Below, in pieces: positions 7,946 through 17,568 of a stretch of DNA of 64,000 nt. Positions within the stretch are counted from its first letter, which is position 1; every line of letters begins with the position of its first letter. A program made the translations under genes and the position numbers. This DNA comes from Streptomyces sp. NBC_01306 (lineage in GTDB: Bacteria; Actinomycetota; Actinomycetes; Streptomycetales; Streptomycetaceae), in NCBI RefSeq assembly GCF_026340465.1, contig NZ_JAPEPC010000001.1:1491501-1555500 (forward strand). The letters run 5' to 3'. The notes below the pieces were generated by a model, which ran no database searches, was not told the DNA's origin, and saw nothing but the letters and a program-made list of their open reading frames with translations.

Positions 7946-10159
7946 TCAGCCCTTGTCGAGGTACCGCTCGCGCTCCTGGTCGAGGAGGGCGTCCAGGGCG
8001 GTGCGCAGTGCGGGCAGCCGGGTGAGCTCCGGATCCGCCGCGACGACTTGGGCGGCCTCCTCGCGGGCCGCCGCGATGACCTCCTCGTCGTCGATGACGG
8101 CGAGCATCCGCAGCGAGGACCGCACGCCGGACTGGGCCTGGCCCAGGACGTCGCCCTCGCGGCGCTGTTCGAGGTCGATACGGGACAGCTCGAAGCCGTC
8201 GAGGGTGGCGGCCACCGCGCCGAGCCTGGCGCGCGCGGGACCCGCTTCGTGCGCCTCGCTCACCAGGAGGCAGAGACCGGGCGCCGAACCGCGGCCCACC
8301 CGTCCGCGCAGCTGGTGCAGTTGCGATACGCCGAACCGGTCGGCATCCATGATCACCATGACGGTGGCATTGGGCACGTTGACCCCGACCTCGATGACCG
8401 TCGTCGCGACCAGGACATCCACCTCGCCCGCCGCGAAGCGGCGCATGACGTCGTCCTTGTCGTCCGGTGCCATCCGCCCGTGCAGCAGCTCGATGCGCAG
8501 CCCCTTGAGCGGGCCGTTCCTGAGCTGTTCTGCGGTCTCGACCACGGCGAGCGGGGGCCGCTTGTCCGCGTCGGCCCCGGCCTCCCCCGCTGCCGCGTCA
8601 TCGGATCCGGGCTTCCGCTTCTTCGGCTCGTCCTCGCCGTCCCCGATGCGCGGGCACACCACGTACGCCTGGTGGCCGTTCTCCGTCTCCTCGCGCACCC
8701 GCTCCCAGGCCCGGGCCAGGAAGTGCGGCTTGTCCTTGGCCGGTACGACATGGGTGGCGATCGGGGAACGGCCCGCGGGGAGCTGGTCGAGGACGGAGGT
8801 CTCCAGGTCCCCGAAGACGGTCATGGCGACCGTACGGGGAATGGGCGTGGCCGTCATGACCAGCAGATGGGGCGGCTGCTTCCCCTTGCCCCGCAGCGCG
8901 TCCCGCTGCTCGACACCGAAACGGTGCTGCTCGTCGACCACAACCAGGCCGAGGTCGTGGAACTGGACCTTGTCCTCGATCAGCGCGTGCGTGCCGATGA
9001 CGAGCCCGGCCTCACCGGTGACCAGGTCGAGCAGCGCCTTGCGACGGGCGGCCGCGCCCATGGAGCCGGTCAGCAGCACGACCTTCGTGGACTGCTCGCT
9101 GCCGCCGAGCATCCCGCCCTCGGCCAGCTCGCCCATCATCTCCGTGATGGAGCGGTGGTGCTGCTGGGCGAGCACTTCGGTGGGCGCGAGCATCGCGGCC
9201 TGGCCGCCCGCGTCGACGACCGTGAGCATCGCGCGCAGCGCGACCATGGTCTTGCCCGAGCCGACCTCTCCCTGGAGCAGCCGGTGCATCGGGTGCTCGG
9301 TCGCGAGACCCTCGAAGATCTCCCCGGTGACCTTCTGCTGGCCCTCGGTGAGGGTGAACGGCAGCTTGGCGTCGAAGGCGTCGAGCAGCCCGCCCGGTAC
9401 GGGTTTCCGTGCCACCGCGGGCAGTTGGGTCTCGGCGTACCGCCGGCGTGCCAGCGCGACCTGGAGCACGAAGGCCTCGTCCCACTTCAGCCGGTCCCGC
9501 GCGACCGCGACATCGGCCTTCGTCTGCGGCCGGTGCACCTTCAGCAGTGCGTCGGGCAGCGTGGTGAGTCCGCGTCCGTCCCGCAGCGCGGGCGGCAGCG
9601 GGTCGGCGGCCTCCTGGGCGGCGGGCAGTACGGCGTCGACCGCCTTGGCGATCTTCCAGGACTCCAGCCCCTTGCAGGCCGGGTAGATGGGGATCAGCTG
9701 ATTCGCCCAGGCCTCGACGGTGCCCGCGTCGGTGTCGGCGTCCAGCAGTTCGTACGTGGGGTGGGCGAGCTGGAACTTCTGGTTGAACTTGGAGACCTTG
9801 CCCGCGAACATCGCACGGCGGCCGGGGAGCAGCTCCTTGTGGGGCTTGTGGATGCCCTTGCCGAAGAAGACGAGCTGCAGTCGGCCGCTGCCGTCGGTGA
9901 TGTTCACCTCCAGGCGCCTGCCCCTGCCCTGGTTGAAGGTGAGCACCCGGGCGTCGGCGACCTGGGCGAAGACGGTGACGTGCTCGTCCAGGGGCAGCTC
10001 GGCGAGCTGGGTGAATTCACCGCGCTCGGCGTATCTGCGCGGGTAGTGGTGCAGCAGGTCACCGACCGTGTGCAGGTCGAGGTGCTCGGCCATCACCTTG
10101 GCGGTGGGGGCGCCGAGCGTGTTCTTGAGGGGTTCATCGAGCGCGGGCACGCGGTCCAT
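7946..10159 (-). CDS. recG: ATP-dependent DNA helicase RecG
   Basis: A 737-aa superfamily-2 helicase that reverses stalled replication forks and branch-migrates junctions. The N-terminal wedge (OB-fold) domain includes HYPRRYAERGEFTQLAEL. Motif I is GEVGSGKTMVALRA, motif II is the DEQH box in VVVDEQHRFG, motif III is MTATPIPRT and motif VI is HQLRGRVGRG. All are intact. An acidic insert around EDEPKKRKPGSDDAAAGEAG lengthens it compared with E. coli RecG. It is transcribed away from the DAK gene, with 137 bases between them. Confidence 0.96.
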   Translation of the reverse strand: MDRVPALDEPLKNTLGAPTAKVMAEHLDLHTVGDLLHHYPRRYAERGEFTQLAELPLDEHVTVFAQVADARVLTFNQGRGRRLEVNITDGSGRLQLVFFGKGIHKPHKELLPGRRAMFAGKVSKFNQKFQLAHPTYELLDADTDAGTVEAWANQLIPIYPACKGLESWKIAKAVDAVLPAAQEAADPLPPALRDGRGLTTLPDALLKVHRPQTKADVAVARDRLKWDEAFVLQVALARRRYAETQLPAVARKPVPGGLLDAFDAKLPFTLTEGQQKVTGEIFEGLATEHPMHRLLQGEVGSGKTMVALRAMLTVVDAGGQAAMLAPTEVLAQQHHRSITEMMGELAEGGMLGGSEQSTKVVLLTGSMGAAARRKALLDLVTGEAGLVIGTHALIEDKVQFHDLGLVVVDEQHRFGVEQRDALRGKGKQPPHLLVMTATPIPRTVAMTVFGDLETSVLDQLPAGRSPIATHVVPAKDKPHFLARAWERVREETENGHQAYVVCPRIGDGEDEPKKRKPGSDDAAAGEAGADADKRPPLAVVETAEQLRNGPLKGLRIELLHGRMAPDDKDDVMRRFAAGEVDVLVATTVIEVGVNVPNATVMVIMDADRFGVSQLHQLRGRVGRGSAPGLCLLVSEAHEAGPARARLGAVAATLDGFELSRIDLEQRREGDVLGQAQSGVRSSLRMLAVIDDEEVIAAAREEAAQVVAADPELTRLPALRTALDALLDQERERYLDKG

Positions 10160-10296
10160 TGCACACCATGGGTCCGACAGCGGGGGTATTTCCCCTTCCC
10201 GCCGCCCCTGCCACGCCCTCGCCCCGCCCCGGGCGGGAGCGGATCCTGCCCGCCCGGTGGCCTGCCCGCCGGCCGATCCCGGTCACCCGACCGCGG

Positions 10297-12000
10297 TCAC
10301 TCGACCCCGATCAGCAGGGGCGCCAGCTGCCGGCCGCCGTCGTAGACCACCGTGTCGACCGCCAGGTGCCCGCCCCGTACGAACCCTTCGAGCCGGTCGG
10401 CGACCGCCACCGGTACCCCGTCGCCCAGGACCAGCGTCACCAGTTCGCCGCCCGCGGAGAGCATCCGGTGCAGCACCGTCTCCGCCGTGGTGGCCAGATC
10501 CGCTCCGATCACCGCCACGTCGCCGTCGATGAGACCCAGCACGTCGCCGGCCTGACAGATACCGGCCGAGGTCCAGGACTGCCGCTCGGCGACGGCCAGT
10601 TCGGCGTAGCGGGTGGCGCCCGCCGCCGCGGTCATCGCGACGACGTCCTCGTCGAACCGCCGGTCGGGCTCGTGCACGGCCAGCGCCGCGACCCCCTGGA
10701 CGGCTGCCCGGGTGGGGACCAGGGCCACTCGTACGCCCTCCGCCCTGGCCTGTTCGGCCGCCGCAGCTGCCGTGTGGCGCAGTTCGGCGTCGTTGGGCAG
10801 CAGCACCACCTCACGGGCGTGCGCGCGCCGGATCGCGTCGACCAGTTCGCCGCTCGCTGGCGGCTCTCCCGGGCGGGCCAGCACGGTGGTGGCACCGGCT
10901 TCCCGGCACAGCGCCGCCAGCCCCTCGCCGGGGACGACGGCGACCACCGCGCGCTGGACCTGCTCGGGCGCCGGGGTCCCGGTGGCGCCGAAGTGGGTGA
11001 TACGGATCCGGTACGGGCGCCCGGCGTCCACTCCGGCCTCCACGGCGGCCCCGGCGTCGTCCACATGGACATGGACGTTCCACAGGCCGTCACCGCCGAC
11101 GACGACCAGTGAGTCGCCGATGCCGTCGAGCCGGGCGCGCAGCCGGGCCACGGCGTCGTCGTCGGCTTCCAGGAGGTAGATCACCTCGAAGGCCGGGCCG
11201 CCTTCGGCCGGGCAGTCGTCGGTGAAGTGCGGGGGCAGCACGGTGGGAGCCCGCCGCCGCTCGGCGGCCGGAGCCTCACCGGAGAACGCCCCGGCCAGCG
11301 CGGCGAGCACGTCGACCAGGCCCCGGCCACCCGCGTCCACGACGCCCGCGCGGCCGAGTACGGCCAGCTGTCCGGGGGTTGCGTCCAGCGCCGCGCACGC
11401 TCCTTCGTATGCCGCGCGCGCCACCGCCGTGCAGCCGGCGCCGGTACCGGCTGCCGCGGATGTGCCGGTACGAGCGGCGGCGGCAGCCGCTTCGGCCGCG
11501 GCGGTGGCCACCGTCAGAACAGTGCCCTCCACCGGGTGCGCGACCGCCTGGTACGCCGATTCCGCCGCCCGGCGAAGCGCCTCGCTCAGCAGTTCCGCGT
11601 GATCATCGTCACCCGCCGGAGCCCCGAGGACCTCGGCCATGCCGCGCAGCAACTGGGCCAGGATCGTGCCCGAGTTGCCGCGGGCCCCGATGAGCGCGCC
11701 GTGCGCCATCGCCCGTACCGCGTCCGCCAGCGCGGGGACCGATCCCCCGCCGGGGGCTCCGTCAGTGGTTCCCGCGTCGGGTCCGGCGGCTCCCACCGTC
11801 CCGTGCGCGACGAAGACCGCTTCGACCGCCTGGGCGGCGGATTCCACGGTCAGATAGAGGTTGGTGCCGGTATCCCCGTCGGCGACCGGATAGACGTTGA
11901 TCGCGTCGATCTCCTCGCGGTCCCTGCCCAGTGCCTCCAGCGCCAGTGAGCACCAGGTGCGGACCACGACGGCATCGATATCGTCGGGCGGCTGCGGCAC
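10297..12000 (-). CDS. DAK2-domain (dihydroxyacetone/fatty acid kinase-like) protein
   Basis: A 567-aa protein whose N-terminal 200 residues are a DhaL/DAK2 fold. The metal-ATP loop is in INVYPVADGDTGTNLYLTVE, and GARGNSGTILAQLLRGMAE is the second nucleotide motif. The C-terminal half resembles the FakA C-terminal region. By family this could be the ATP-binding subunit of a fatty acid kinase, which needs a FakB partner not seen here. The start is GTG at 12000, with AGGAGG 6 bases upstream. An upstream in-frame ATG lacks a ribosome site. It is divergent from rpmB and next to recG, a common actinobacterial order. Confidence 0.85.
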   Translation of the reverse strand: MPQPPDDIDAVVVRTWCSLALEALGRDREEIDAINVYPVADGDTGTNLYLTVESAAQAVEAVFVAHGTVGAAGPDAGTTDGAPGGGSVPALADAVRAMAHGALIGARGNSGTILAQLLRGMAEVLGAPAGDDDHAELLSEALRRAAESAYQAVAHPVEGTVLTVATAAAEAAAAAARTGTSAAAGTGAGCTAVARAAYEGACAALDATPGQLAVLGRAGVVDAGGRGLVDVLAALAGAFSGEAPAAERRRAPTVLPPHFTDDCPAEGGPAFEVIYLLEADDDAVARLRARLDGIGDSLVVVGGDGLWNVHVHVDDAGAAVEAGVDAGRPYRIRITHFGATGTPAPEQVQRAVVAVVPGEGLAALCREAGATTVLARPGEPPASGELVDAIRRAHAREVVLLPNDAELRHTAAAAAEQARAEGVRVALVPTRAAVQGVAALAVHEPDRRFDEDVVAMTAAAGATRYAELAVAERQSWTSAGICQAGDVLGLIDGDVAVIGADLATTAETVLHRMLSAGGELVTLVLGDGVPVAVADRLEGFVRGGHLAVDTVVYDGGRQLAPLLIGVE

Positions 12001-12246
12001 CTGAAGCCTCCTTGAGCAGCGGGGTTGAACCGCAGGGTAGCCCTCGGCCGGGAAGCGGGCAGCGGAACCCGGACGGGGAAGGGGGCGGTGCCAACCATGG
12101 TAGTTTCGTTCCACCGGCGCAGTCGTTGTATGCTGCTTCGGTTGCCCGATGAGAATCGGGCCATTCCTCCGGTACCGCCACTTCAGTCAATGATTCCGGC
12201 GCGCCGGAATTCACTGTAAGTGCACCTGAAGTCTTTGGAGTGACCC

Positions 12247-12432
12247 GTGGCTGCCAACTGCGACGTCTGCGGCAAGGGGCCGGGCTTCGGCAACAACATT
12301 TCGCACTCGCACCGCCGTACTCCGCGTCGCTGGAATCCCAACATCCAGCGCGTGCGTGCAGTGGTCGGTCGGACGCCGAAGCGGCTCAACGTCTGCACCT
12401 CGTGCATCAAGGCCGGCAAGGTCTCGCGCTAA
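12247..12432 (+). CDS. rpmB: 50S ribosomal protein L28
   Basis: A 61-aa L28: GTG start, [28 protein letters not shown] and [12 protein letters not shown]. The two CxxC pairs make it the zinc-binding form. It is monocistronic, transcribed rightwards from the 246-base region shared with the DAK gene, and followed by a strong terminator. Confidence 0.98.
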   Translation: MAANCDVCGKGPGFGNNISHSHRRTPRRWNPNIQRVRAVVGRTPKRLNVCTSCIKAGKVSR

Positions 12433-12511
12433 TCTGTGGTTGTTCCCCGCCTGTGCGGGGACTGACCCCGCCGACGTTTCGTCGTAGCGCAGCCCCTTGC
12501 GGTTGCCTTGA

Positions 12512-12543
12512 AAAGCCGGTCCACCTCGGTGGACCGGCTTTTT
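12512..12543. terminator. bidirectional intrinsic terminator between rpmB and thiD
   Basis: A 15-bp perfect inverted repeat (AAAAGCCGGTCCACC at 12512-12526 with its complement at 12529-12543) flanked by A and T runs on the two sides. It is a textbook Rho-independent terminator working for rpmB on the plus strand and thiD on the minus strand. Confidence 0.88.
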
Positions 12544-12588
12544 CGCATTCCCGCACCGATGCCGGACGACATCGGTACGGTCAGCCGG

Positions 12589-13380
12589 TCACCGGCGGAA
12601 CTGCCAGCCGTGGTCCACCGGGCCGATGCCCGAACCCAGCGGGAATCCGGCGCCGATCGCGCCCGTGACGTACTCCTTGGCCGCGGTCACCGCGTCGGGC
12701 ACGGCCAGACCGTGCGCCAGCTGCGCCGCGACGGCCGACGCCAGCGTGCATCCGGTGCCGTGCGTATGACGGTTGTCGAGCCGGGGCGCCCGCAGCCAGT
12801 GCTCCTCGCTGCCGTCGGTGAGCAGGTCCACCGCGTCACCCGCGAGATGACCGCCCTTGATCAGCACCCACTTCGGCCCGTGGGCCAGCACGGCCGCCGC
12901 CGCACGCGGCAGATCGGCCTCGCCCTCCACCTGTACGCCGGTGAGCTGGGCCACCTCGTCCAGGTTGGGGGTGGCGACGGTGGCCACCGGCAGCAGCTGC
13001 TTCCGTACGGAGTCCAGCGCCGATGCCGCGAGCAGCGGGTCGCCGTGCTTGGAGACCCCCACCGGGTCGACGACGACCGGGGCCCGCGTCCCGGCAAGCA
13101 GCCCGGCCACCGTCTCCACCAGCTCCGCCGACGACAGCATCCCGGTCTTCACCGCGTCGACGCCGATGTCGTCCACGACCGCACGGTACTGGGCGCGTAC
13201 CGCGTCGGCGGGCAGCTCCCACGCGCCGTGCACGCCCTGGGAGTTCTGGGCGGTGACCGCGGTGAGCACGCTCATGCCGTGCACCCCGAGGGCGAGCATC
13301 GTCTTCAGGTCTGCCTGGATGCCCGCGCCGCCGCCGGAGTCCGATCCGGCGATGGTCAGGACCAGTGGCGGCGCCGTCAT
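12589..13380 (-). CDS. thiD: bifunctional hydroxymethylpyrimidine kinase / phosphomethylpyrimidine kinase
   Basis: Phosphorylates HMP and HMP-phosphate in thiamine synthesis. The ribokinase-like fold shows [21 protein letters not shown] at the N-terminus, QNSQGV, the Asp in VVVDPV, and the anion hole [15 protein letters not shown] near the C-terminus. It has 263 residues, the normal length. The ATG overlaps the thiL stop (ATGA), so thiL-thiD is a coupled pair for thiamine diphosphate. No TPP riboswitch was recognised in the thiL leader. Confidence 0.94.
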   Translation of the reverse strand: MTAPPLVLTIAGSDSGGGAGIQADLKTMLALGVHGMSVLTAVTAQNSQGVHGAWELPADAVRAQYRAVVDDIGVDAVKTGMLSSAELVETVAGLLAGTRAPVVVDPVGVSKHGDPLLAASALDSVRKQLLPVATVATPNLDEVAQLTGVQVEGEADLPRAAAAVLAHGPKWVLIKGGHLAGDAVDLLTDGSEEHWLRAPRLDNRHTHGTGCTLASAVAAQLAHGLAVPDAVTAAKEYVTGAIGAGFPLGSGIGPVDHGWQFRR

Positions 13381-14342
13381 GACGGGTCCTCCCCGAAGTG
13401 GTCCCAGCCGCCCTTACTGGTCCACGGCGCCCCGTCGACCGTCACATGGGGCAGCGCGGAGGGATTGACCACCTCGCCGATCACCTTCCAGCGCGCGGGC
13501 AGTTTCACGTCCGGCGGGAAGGTCGCCACGATCGCGTGGTCCTCTCCCCCGGTGAGCACCCACTGGAGCGGGTCCACACCGACGGCCTGGCCGATGTCGC
13601 TCATCTGCGTGGGGATGTCGATGAGCCCCGCGCGCAGGTCGATCCGGACCTTGCTGGCCTCGGCGATGTGCCCGAGGTCGGCCACCAGTCCGTCGCTGAC
13701 GTCGGTCATCGCGGTGGCGCCGAGGCCGGCGGCCGCGGGGCCCGCGTGGTACGGGGGTTCGGGGCGCCGGTGCGCCTCCACGAAGGCACGGGGCGAGCGG
13801 AATCCGCGGGAGAGCACCGCGAACCCGGCGGCGGACCAGCCGAGCCAGCCGGTGACGGCCACGACGTCGCCGGGCCTGGCGCCGGACCTGGTGACCGGTT
13901 CGTGGTTGCGCAGATCGCCGAGTGCGGTGATGGAGACGGTGATCGTGTCTCCTCGTACGACATCACCCCCGACCACGGCGGCCCCCGCGACCTGGCACTC
14001 GTCACGGATGCCGTCCATCAGTTCGGTGGGCCAGGTGACCGGGAGCTCGGCGGGCACGACGAGCCCCAGGAGTATCGCGGTGGGCACCGCGCCCATGGCC
14101 GCGATGTCCGCGAGGTTCTGCGCCGCCGCCTTGCGGCCCACGTCGTACGCGGTGGACCAGTCCCGGCGGAAGTGCCGCCCCTCCAGCAGGATGTCCGTGC
14201 TCGCCACGACCCGCCGGTCGGGGGCGGCCACGACCGCGGCGTCGTCGCCGGGCCCCAGCCGTACCGCCGGGGTCGTCGTGAGCCGGGAGGTGAGCTCTCT
14301 GATCAGCCCGAACTCCCCGAGCTCCCCCACAGTGCCCTTCAT
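13377..14342 (-). CDS. thiL: thiamine-monophosphate kinase
   Basis: Makes thiamine diphosphate from thiamine monophosphate and ATP. A PurM-like fold with the acidic metal motif [16 protein letters not shown], then [15 protein letters not shown] and [15 protein letters not shown]. The 321-aa length is typical. It is first in the thiL-thiD unit. The 283 bases upstream are shared with the divergent RAM-domain gene and show no recognisable riboswitch. Confidence 0.94.
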   Translation of the reverse strand: MKGTVGELGEFGLIRELTSRLTTTPAVRLGPGDDAAVVAAPDRRVVASTDILLEGRHFRRDWSTAYDVGRKAAAQNLADIAAMGAVPTAILLGLVVPAELPVTWPTELMDGIRDECQVAGAAVVGGDVVRGDTITVSITALGDLRNHEPVTRSGARPGDVVAVTGWLGWSAAGFAVLSRGFRSPRAFVEAHRRPEPPYHAGPAAAGLGATAMTDVSDGLVADLGHIAEASKVRIDLRAGLIDIPTQMSDIGQAVGVDPLQWVLTGGEDHAIVATFPPDVKLPARWKVIGEVVNPSALPHVTVDGAPWTSKGGWDHFGEDPS

Positions 14343-14625
14343 CGCCCGTCGCCTCTCCTCGTGATCCGGACCTCATGTCCGGGCTGTCCGCCGGCCTGCC
14401 TGCCAGGGGAGGTGTCCCATATGCCCTGCCTGCCCCGATCGGCCAGCGCTCGCGGGCTCCCACTGCCGTAGGTACCGTCAATCAGGTACGTCAACTCTGT
14501 ATCCCATACACCCCGTACGCGTGCGACTGCCGGGCGCGGGGGGCTCCCCACCACCCGGAACGACGCGATACCGTGGCGTCCCTTTCTCTCCCCCACATGA
14601 TCCTCGTGGCCGCCTTGGAGGTTCC

Positions 14626-14859
14626 GTGGTACAGGCGTACATCCTCATTCAGACCGAAGTGGGCAAGGCGACAGCGGTCGCCGAGCTCGTCGGGAAACTC
14701 CCCGGGGTGATCCAGGCAGAGGACGTGACCGGTCCGTACGACGTGATCGTGCGCGCACAGGCCGACACCGTCGATGAGCTCGGCCGCATGGTGGTCGCCA
14801 GAGTCCAGCAAGTGGACGGCATCACGCGCACCCTGACCTGCCCGGTCGTCCATCTGTAG
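14626..14859 (+). CDS. stand-alone Lrp/AsnC ligand-binding (RAM) domain protein
   Basis: A 77-aa protein consisting only of the RAM effector-binding domain of Lrp/AsnC regulators (VVQAYILIQTEVGKATAVAE, GVIQAEDVTGPYDVIVRAQA, TLTCPVVHL), without a DNA-binding domain. The GTG start at 14626 follows TTGGAGG. Stand-alone RAM proteins bind amino acids and may hetero-oligomerise with full Lrp proteins. It is 19 bases upstream of the DUF3515 lipoprotein gene. Confidence 0.88.
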   Translation: MVQAYILIQTEVGKATAVAELVGKLPGVIQAEDVTGPYDVIVRAQADTVDELGRMVVARVQQVDGITRTLTCPVVHL

Positions 14860-14878
14860 CCCCCTCTACGCTGAGCCG

Positions 14879-15349
14879 GTGAAGACCGATCGCCGCCGGC
14901 TCCTGTCCCTTTCCGCCGCCGCCCTGCTGCTGGCGGCCGCGGGCTGTTCCTCGACGGACAACAGCACGTCCGTCGCGGTTCCCGAGCCTCCCGCGGCCCA
15001 GATCAAGCTCTGCGGGGCGCTCGACAAGGCGCTGCCGAAGACCGTCGCGGGACTGACCCGCGGCGATCCGGCGCCGAAGTCCGAACTGACCGCCGCTTGG
15101 GGGGATGCGGCGATCGTACTGCGCTGCGGGGTCCCGCGGCCCGCCGAGATGGACGACTCCCAGGCCAAGGCCGTGGACGCGAACGGGGTCAACTGGCTGC
15201 TGGAGCAGCGGGACAGCGGACCCCGGTTCACGACCACGTACCGCAAGGCCTACGTGGAGGTGACCCTGGGGCAGAAGTACGCCCACGACGTCACCCCGCT
15301 CTCCGACTTCGCGGGCGCCATCAGGAAGACGGATCCGTCCAGCCTCTGA
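14879..15349 (+). CDS. DUF3515 family lipoprotein
   Basis: A 156-aa exported protein with a basic start (MKTDRRR), a hydrophobic core and a lipobox ending AAAG-Cys23, so it should be tethered to the outer face of the membrane. The mature part contains two further cysteines (KLCGALDK and LRCGVPRP) that could pair. It belongs to an actinobacterial DUF3515 family of unknown function. It is probably co-transcribed with the RAM-domain gene and converges on ddl, 19 bases away. Confidence 0.82.
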   Translation: MKTDRRRLLSLSAAALLLAAAGCSSTDNSTSVAVPEPPAAQIKLCGALDKALPKTVAGLTRGDPAPKSELTAAWGDAAIVLRCGVPRPAEMDDSQAKAVDANGVNWLLEQRDSGPRFTTTYRKAYVEVTLGQKYAHDVTPLSDFAGAIRKTDPSSL

Positions 15350-15368
15350 GGCCGGCCGGCGCACGGTC

Positions 15369-16532
15369 TCAGCGCAGGCCCGTCGAGCGGCTGAGTGCGG
15401 CCTGGATCAGCCGGTCCACCAGCTCCGGGTAGCCGACGCCGCTCTGCTGCCACATGCGCGGGTACATCGAGATGGGCGTGAACCCGGGCATGGTGTTGAT
15501 CTCGTTGATGACGAACCCGCCGTCCTCGGTGAGGAAGAAGTCGGCGCGCACCAGTCCCTCGCAGGACACCGCGTCGAACGCCTCCACCGCGAGCCGCTGC
15601 ACCTCGGCGGTCTCCTCGGGCGTCAGCGGTGCGGGCACCATGCCCTCGGCCGACTCACCGGGGATGTACTTCGCCTCGAAGTCGTAGAAGTCGTGCGAGG
15701 TGACCGGCGGGATCTCGGCGGGCACGCTCGCCCGCGGACCGTCCTCGAACTCCAGCACCCCGCACTCGATCTCGCGGCCCCGCAGCAGCGCCTCGACCAG
15801 CACCTTGGGGTCGTGGCGCCTGGCCTCTTCGACGGCGTCGTCGAGACCGGCCAGTGAGTCGACCTTGGTGATGCCCATCGACGAACCGCCGCGCGCGGGC
15901 TTGATGAAGAGCGGCCAGCCGTGCTCGCCCGCGAAGTCCACGATCTTCTTACGGGCGGCAGCCGGGTCCAGGTTCCACTCGCGGGGGCGGATCACCTCGT
16001 ACGGGCCGACCGGCAGCCCGTACGAGAGGAACACCCGCTTCATGTACTCCTTGTCCTGGCCGACGGCGGACGCGAGGACGCCCGCGCCGACGTAGGGCAC
16101 TCCGGAGAGTTCGAGCAGCCCCTGCAGGGTGCCGTCCTCTCCGTAGGGGCCGTGCAGCATCGGGAAGACCACGTCGACGTCGCCCAGCGCCTTGGGCACC
16201 GAGCCCGGCTCGCTGTAGACGACTTCGCGGTTGCCCGGGTCGACGGAGAGCACCACGGCGCCCTCGGCACCCTCGGCGATCGCTTCCACCGACGGCATGG
16301 TGCGGTCGGCGATGGCCATCCGCTCGGGATCGTCCGCGGTCAGCGCCCAGCGGCCGTCCGTGGTGATGCCGATGGGCAGTACGTCGTACTTCGTCCGGTC
16401 GATGGCGCGCAGGACGGCACCCGCTGTGACCACCGAGATGGCGTGTTCGGAGCTGCGCCCGCCGAAGACAACCGCCACACGCGGCTTACGACGCTGCTGC
16501 TCAGGGCTCTGGGATGAGTTCTCGCTGCTCAT
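15369..16532 (-). CDS. ddl: D-alanine--D-alanine ligase
   Basis: A 387-aa ATP-grasp enzyme that makes the D-Ala-D-Ala end of peptidoglycan. The N-terminal VAVVFGGRSSEHAISVVTA motif, the ATP-grasp loop PARGGSSMGITKV, and the metal site FLTEDGGFVINEINTMPGFT are all present. MYPRMWQQSGVGYPELVDRLI closes the domain. It has a short disordered N-terminal extension (MSSENSSQSPEQQRR). It lies 34 bases downstream of gpsA, so it is probably the last gene of a plsC-gpsA-ddl operon. Confidence 0.95.
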   Translation of the reverse strand: MSSENSSQSPEQQRRKPRVAVVFGGRSSEHAISVVTAGAVLRAIDRTKYDVLPIGITTDGRWALTADDPERMAIADRTMPSVEAIAEGAEGAVVLSVDPGNREVVYSEPGSVPKALGDVDVVFPMLHGPYGEDGTLQGLLELSGVPYVGAGVLASAVGQDKEYMKRVFLSYGLPVGPYEVIRPREWNLDPAAARKKIVDFAGEHGWPLFIKPARGGSSMGITKVDSLAGLDDAVEEARRHDPKVLVEALLRGREIECGVLEFEDGPRASVPAEIPPVTSHDFYDFEAKYIPGESAEGMVPAPLTPEETAEVQRLAVEAFDAVSCEGLVRADFFLTEDGGFVINEINTMPGFTPISMYPRMWQQSGVGYPELVDRLIQAALSRSTGLR

Positions 16533-16566
16533 ATCGCGTTGAGGGTACCTGCTGGTACGTATCGAG

Positions 16567-17568
16567 TCAGCGTCGCTCGGCCTTGGCGCTCCGGGACATC
16601 AGTTCCTTCAGCGCGACGACCGGCGCCTTCCCGTTGTGGACGATGTCCACAACGGTCTCCGTGATGGGCATTTCGACGCCGTGCCGGCGGGCCAGATCGG
16701 CCACGGATTCACAGGACTTGACGCCTTCGGCCGTCTGGCTGGTGGCCTCGATGGTCTCCTGGAGCGTCATGCCCCGGCCGAGGTTGGTGCCGAAGGTGTG
16801 GTTGCGGGAGAGCGGCGACGAGCAGGTGGCCACCAGGTCGCCCAGGCCGGCGAGTCCGGAGAAGGTCAGCGGATCGGCGCCCATCGCCAGGCCCAGACGG
16901 GTGGTCTCGGCGAGTCCGCGAGTGATCAGTGAACCCTTGGCGTTGTCGCCGAGGCCCATGCCGTCGGCGATCCCGACGGCGAGGCCGATCACGTTCTTGA
17001 CGGCGCCGCCCAGTTCGCAGCCGACGACGTCGGTGTTGGTGTACGGGCGGAAGTACGCGGTGTGGCAGGCGGCCTGGAGCCGCTGGGCCACCGCTTCGTC
17101 CCGGCAGGCGACGACGGCGGCCGCGGGCATCCGGCCGGCGATCTCCTTGGCGAGGTTGGGCCCGGTGAGTACGGCGACGCGCTCGGCGGGGACCTTGCCG
17201 ACCTCCTCGATGACCTCGCTCATCCGCTTGGCCGTGCCGAGTTCGACGCCCTTCATCAGCGAGACCAGGACGGTGCCGGGGTGCAGCAGGCCGGTCCAGT
17301 CGGCCAGGTTGGCGCGCAGCGTCTGCGACGGAACGGCGAGCACGGTGAACTCCGCGTCGCGGGCGGCCTCGGCGGGATCGGCGGTGGCCCGCACCGACGC
17401 GGGGAGTTCGATCCCCGGCAGATAGTCCGGGTTGGTACGGGTGGTGTTGATGGCATCGGCGAGAGCGGCGCGGCGGCCCCAGAGGGTCACCTCGCACCCC
17501 GCGTCGGCGAGGACCATGGCGAACGCCGTGCCCCAGGATCCGTTGCCGAAGACGGCTGCTCGCGTCAC
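16567..17568 (-). CDS. gpsA: NAD(P)-dependent glycerol-3-phosphate dehydrogenase
   Basis: Reduces dihydroxyacetone phosphate to sn-glycerol-3-phosphate for phospholipids. The Rossmann loop is VFGNGSWGTAFAMVLAD, the catalytic Lys lies in GGAVKNVIGLAVG, and GPNLAKEI and GLGDLVATCSSPLSRN are conserved. The GTG start at 17568 overlaps the plsC stop (GTGA). This couples it to the acyltransferase that uses its product. It has 333 residues, the normal size. Confidence 0.95.
   Translation of the reverse strand: MTRAAVFGNGSWGTAFAMVLADAGCEVTLWGRRAALADAINTTRTNPDYLPGIELPASVRATADPAEAARDAEFTVLAVPSQTLRANLADWTGLLHPGTVLVSLMKGVELGTAKRMSEVIEEVGKVPAERVAVLTGPNLAKEIAGRMPAAAVVACRDEAVAQRLQAACHTAYFRPYTNTDVVGCELGGAVKNVIGLAVGIADGMGLGDNAKGSLITRGLAETTRLGLAMGADPLTFSGLAGLGDLVATCSSPLSRNHTFGTNLGRGMTLQETIEATSQTAEGVKSCESVADLARRHGVEMPITETVVDIVHNGKAPVVALKELMSRSAKAERR

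Noticed and set aside
7199..10345. Very long plus-strand open frame (over 1000 codons) opposite rsmD and recG
   Set aside because: The translation is rich in Arg/Gly/Val/Leu without domains, and the minus strand carries complete rsmD and recG with all motifs. High G+C leaves antisense frames open by composition.
14343..14625. Possible TPP riboswitch before thiL
   Set aside because: The conserved CTGAGA and ACCTGA-type core motifs were not found in the thiL leader.
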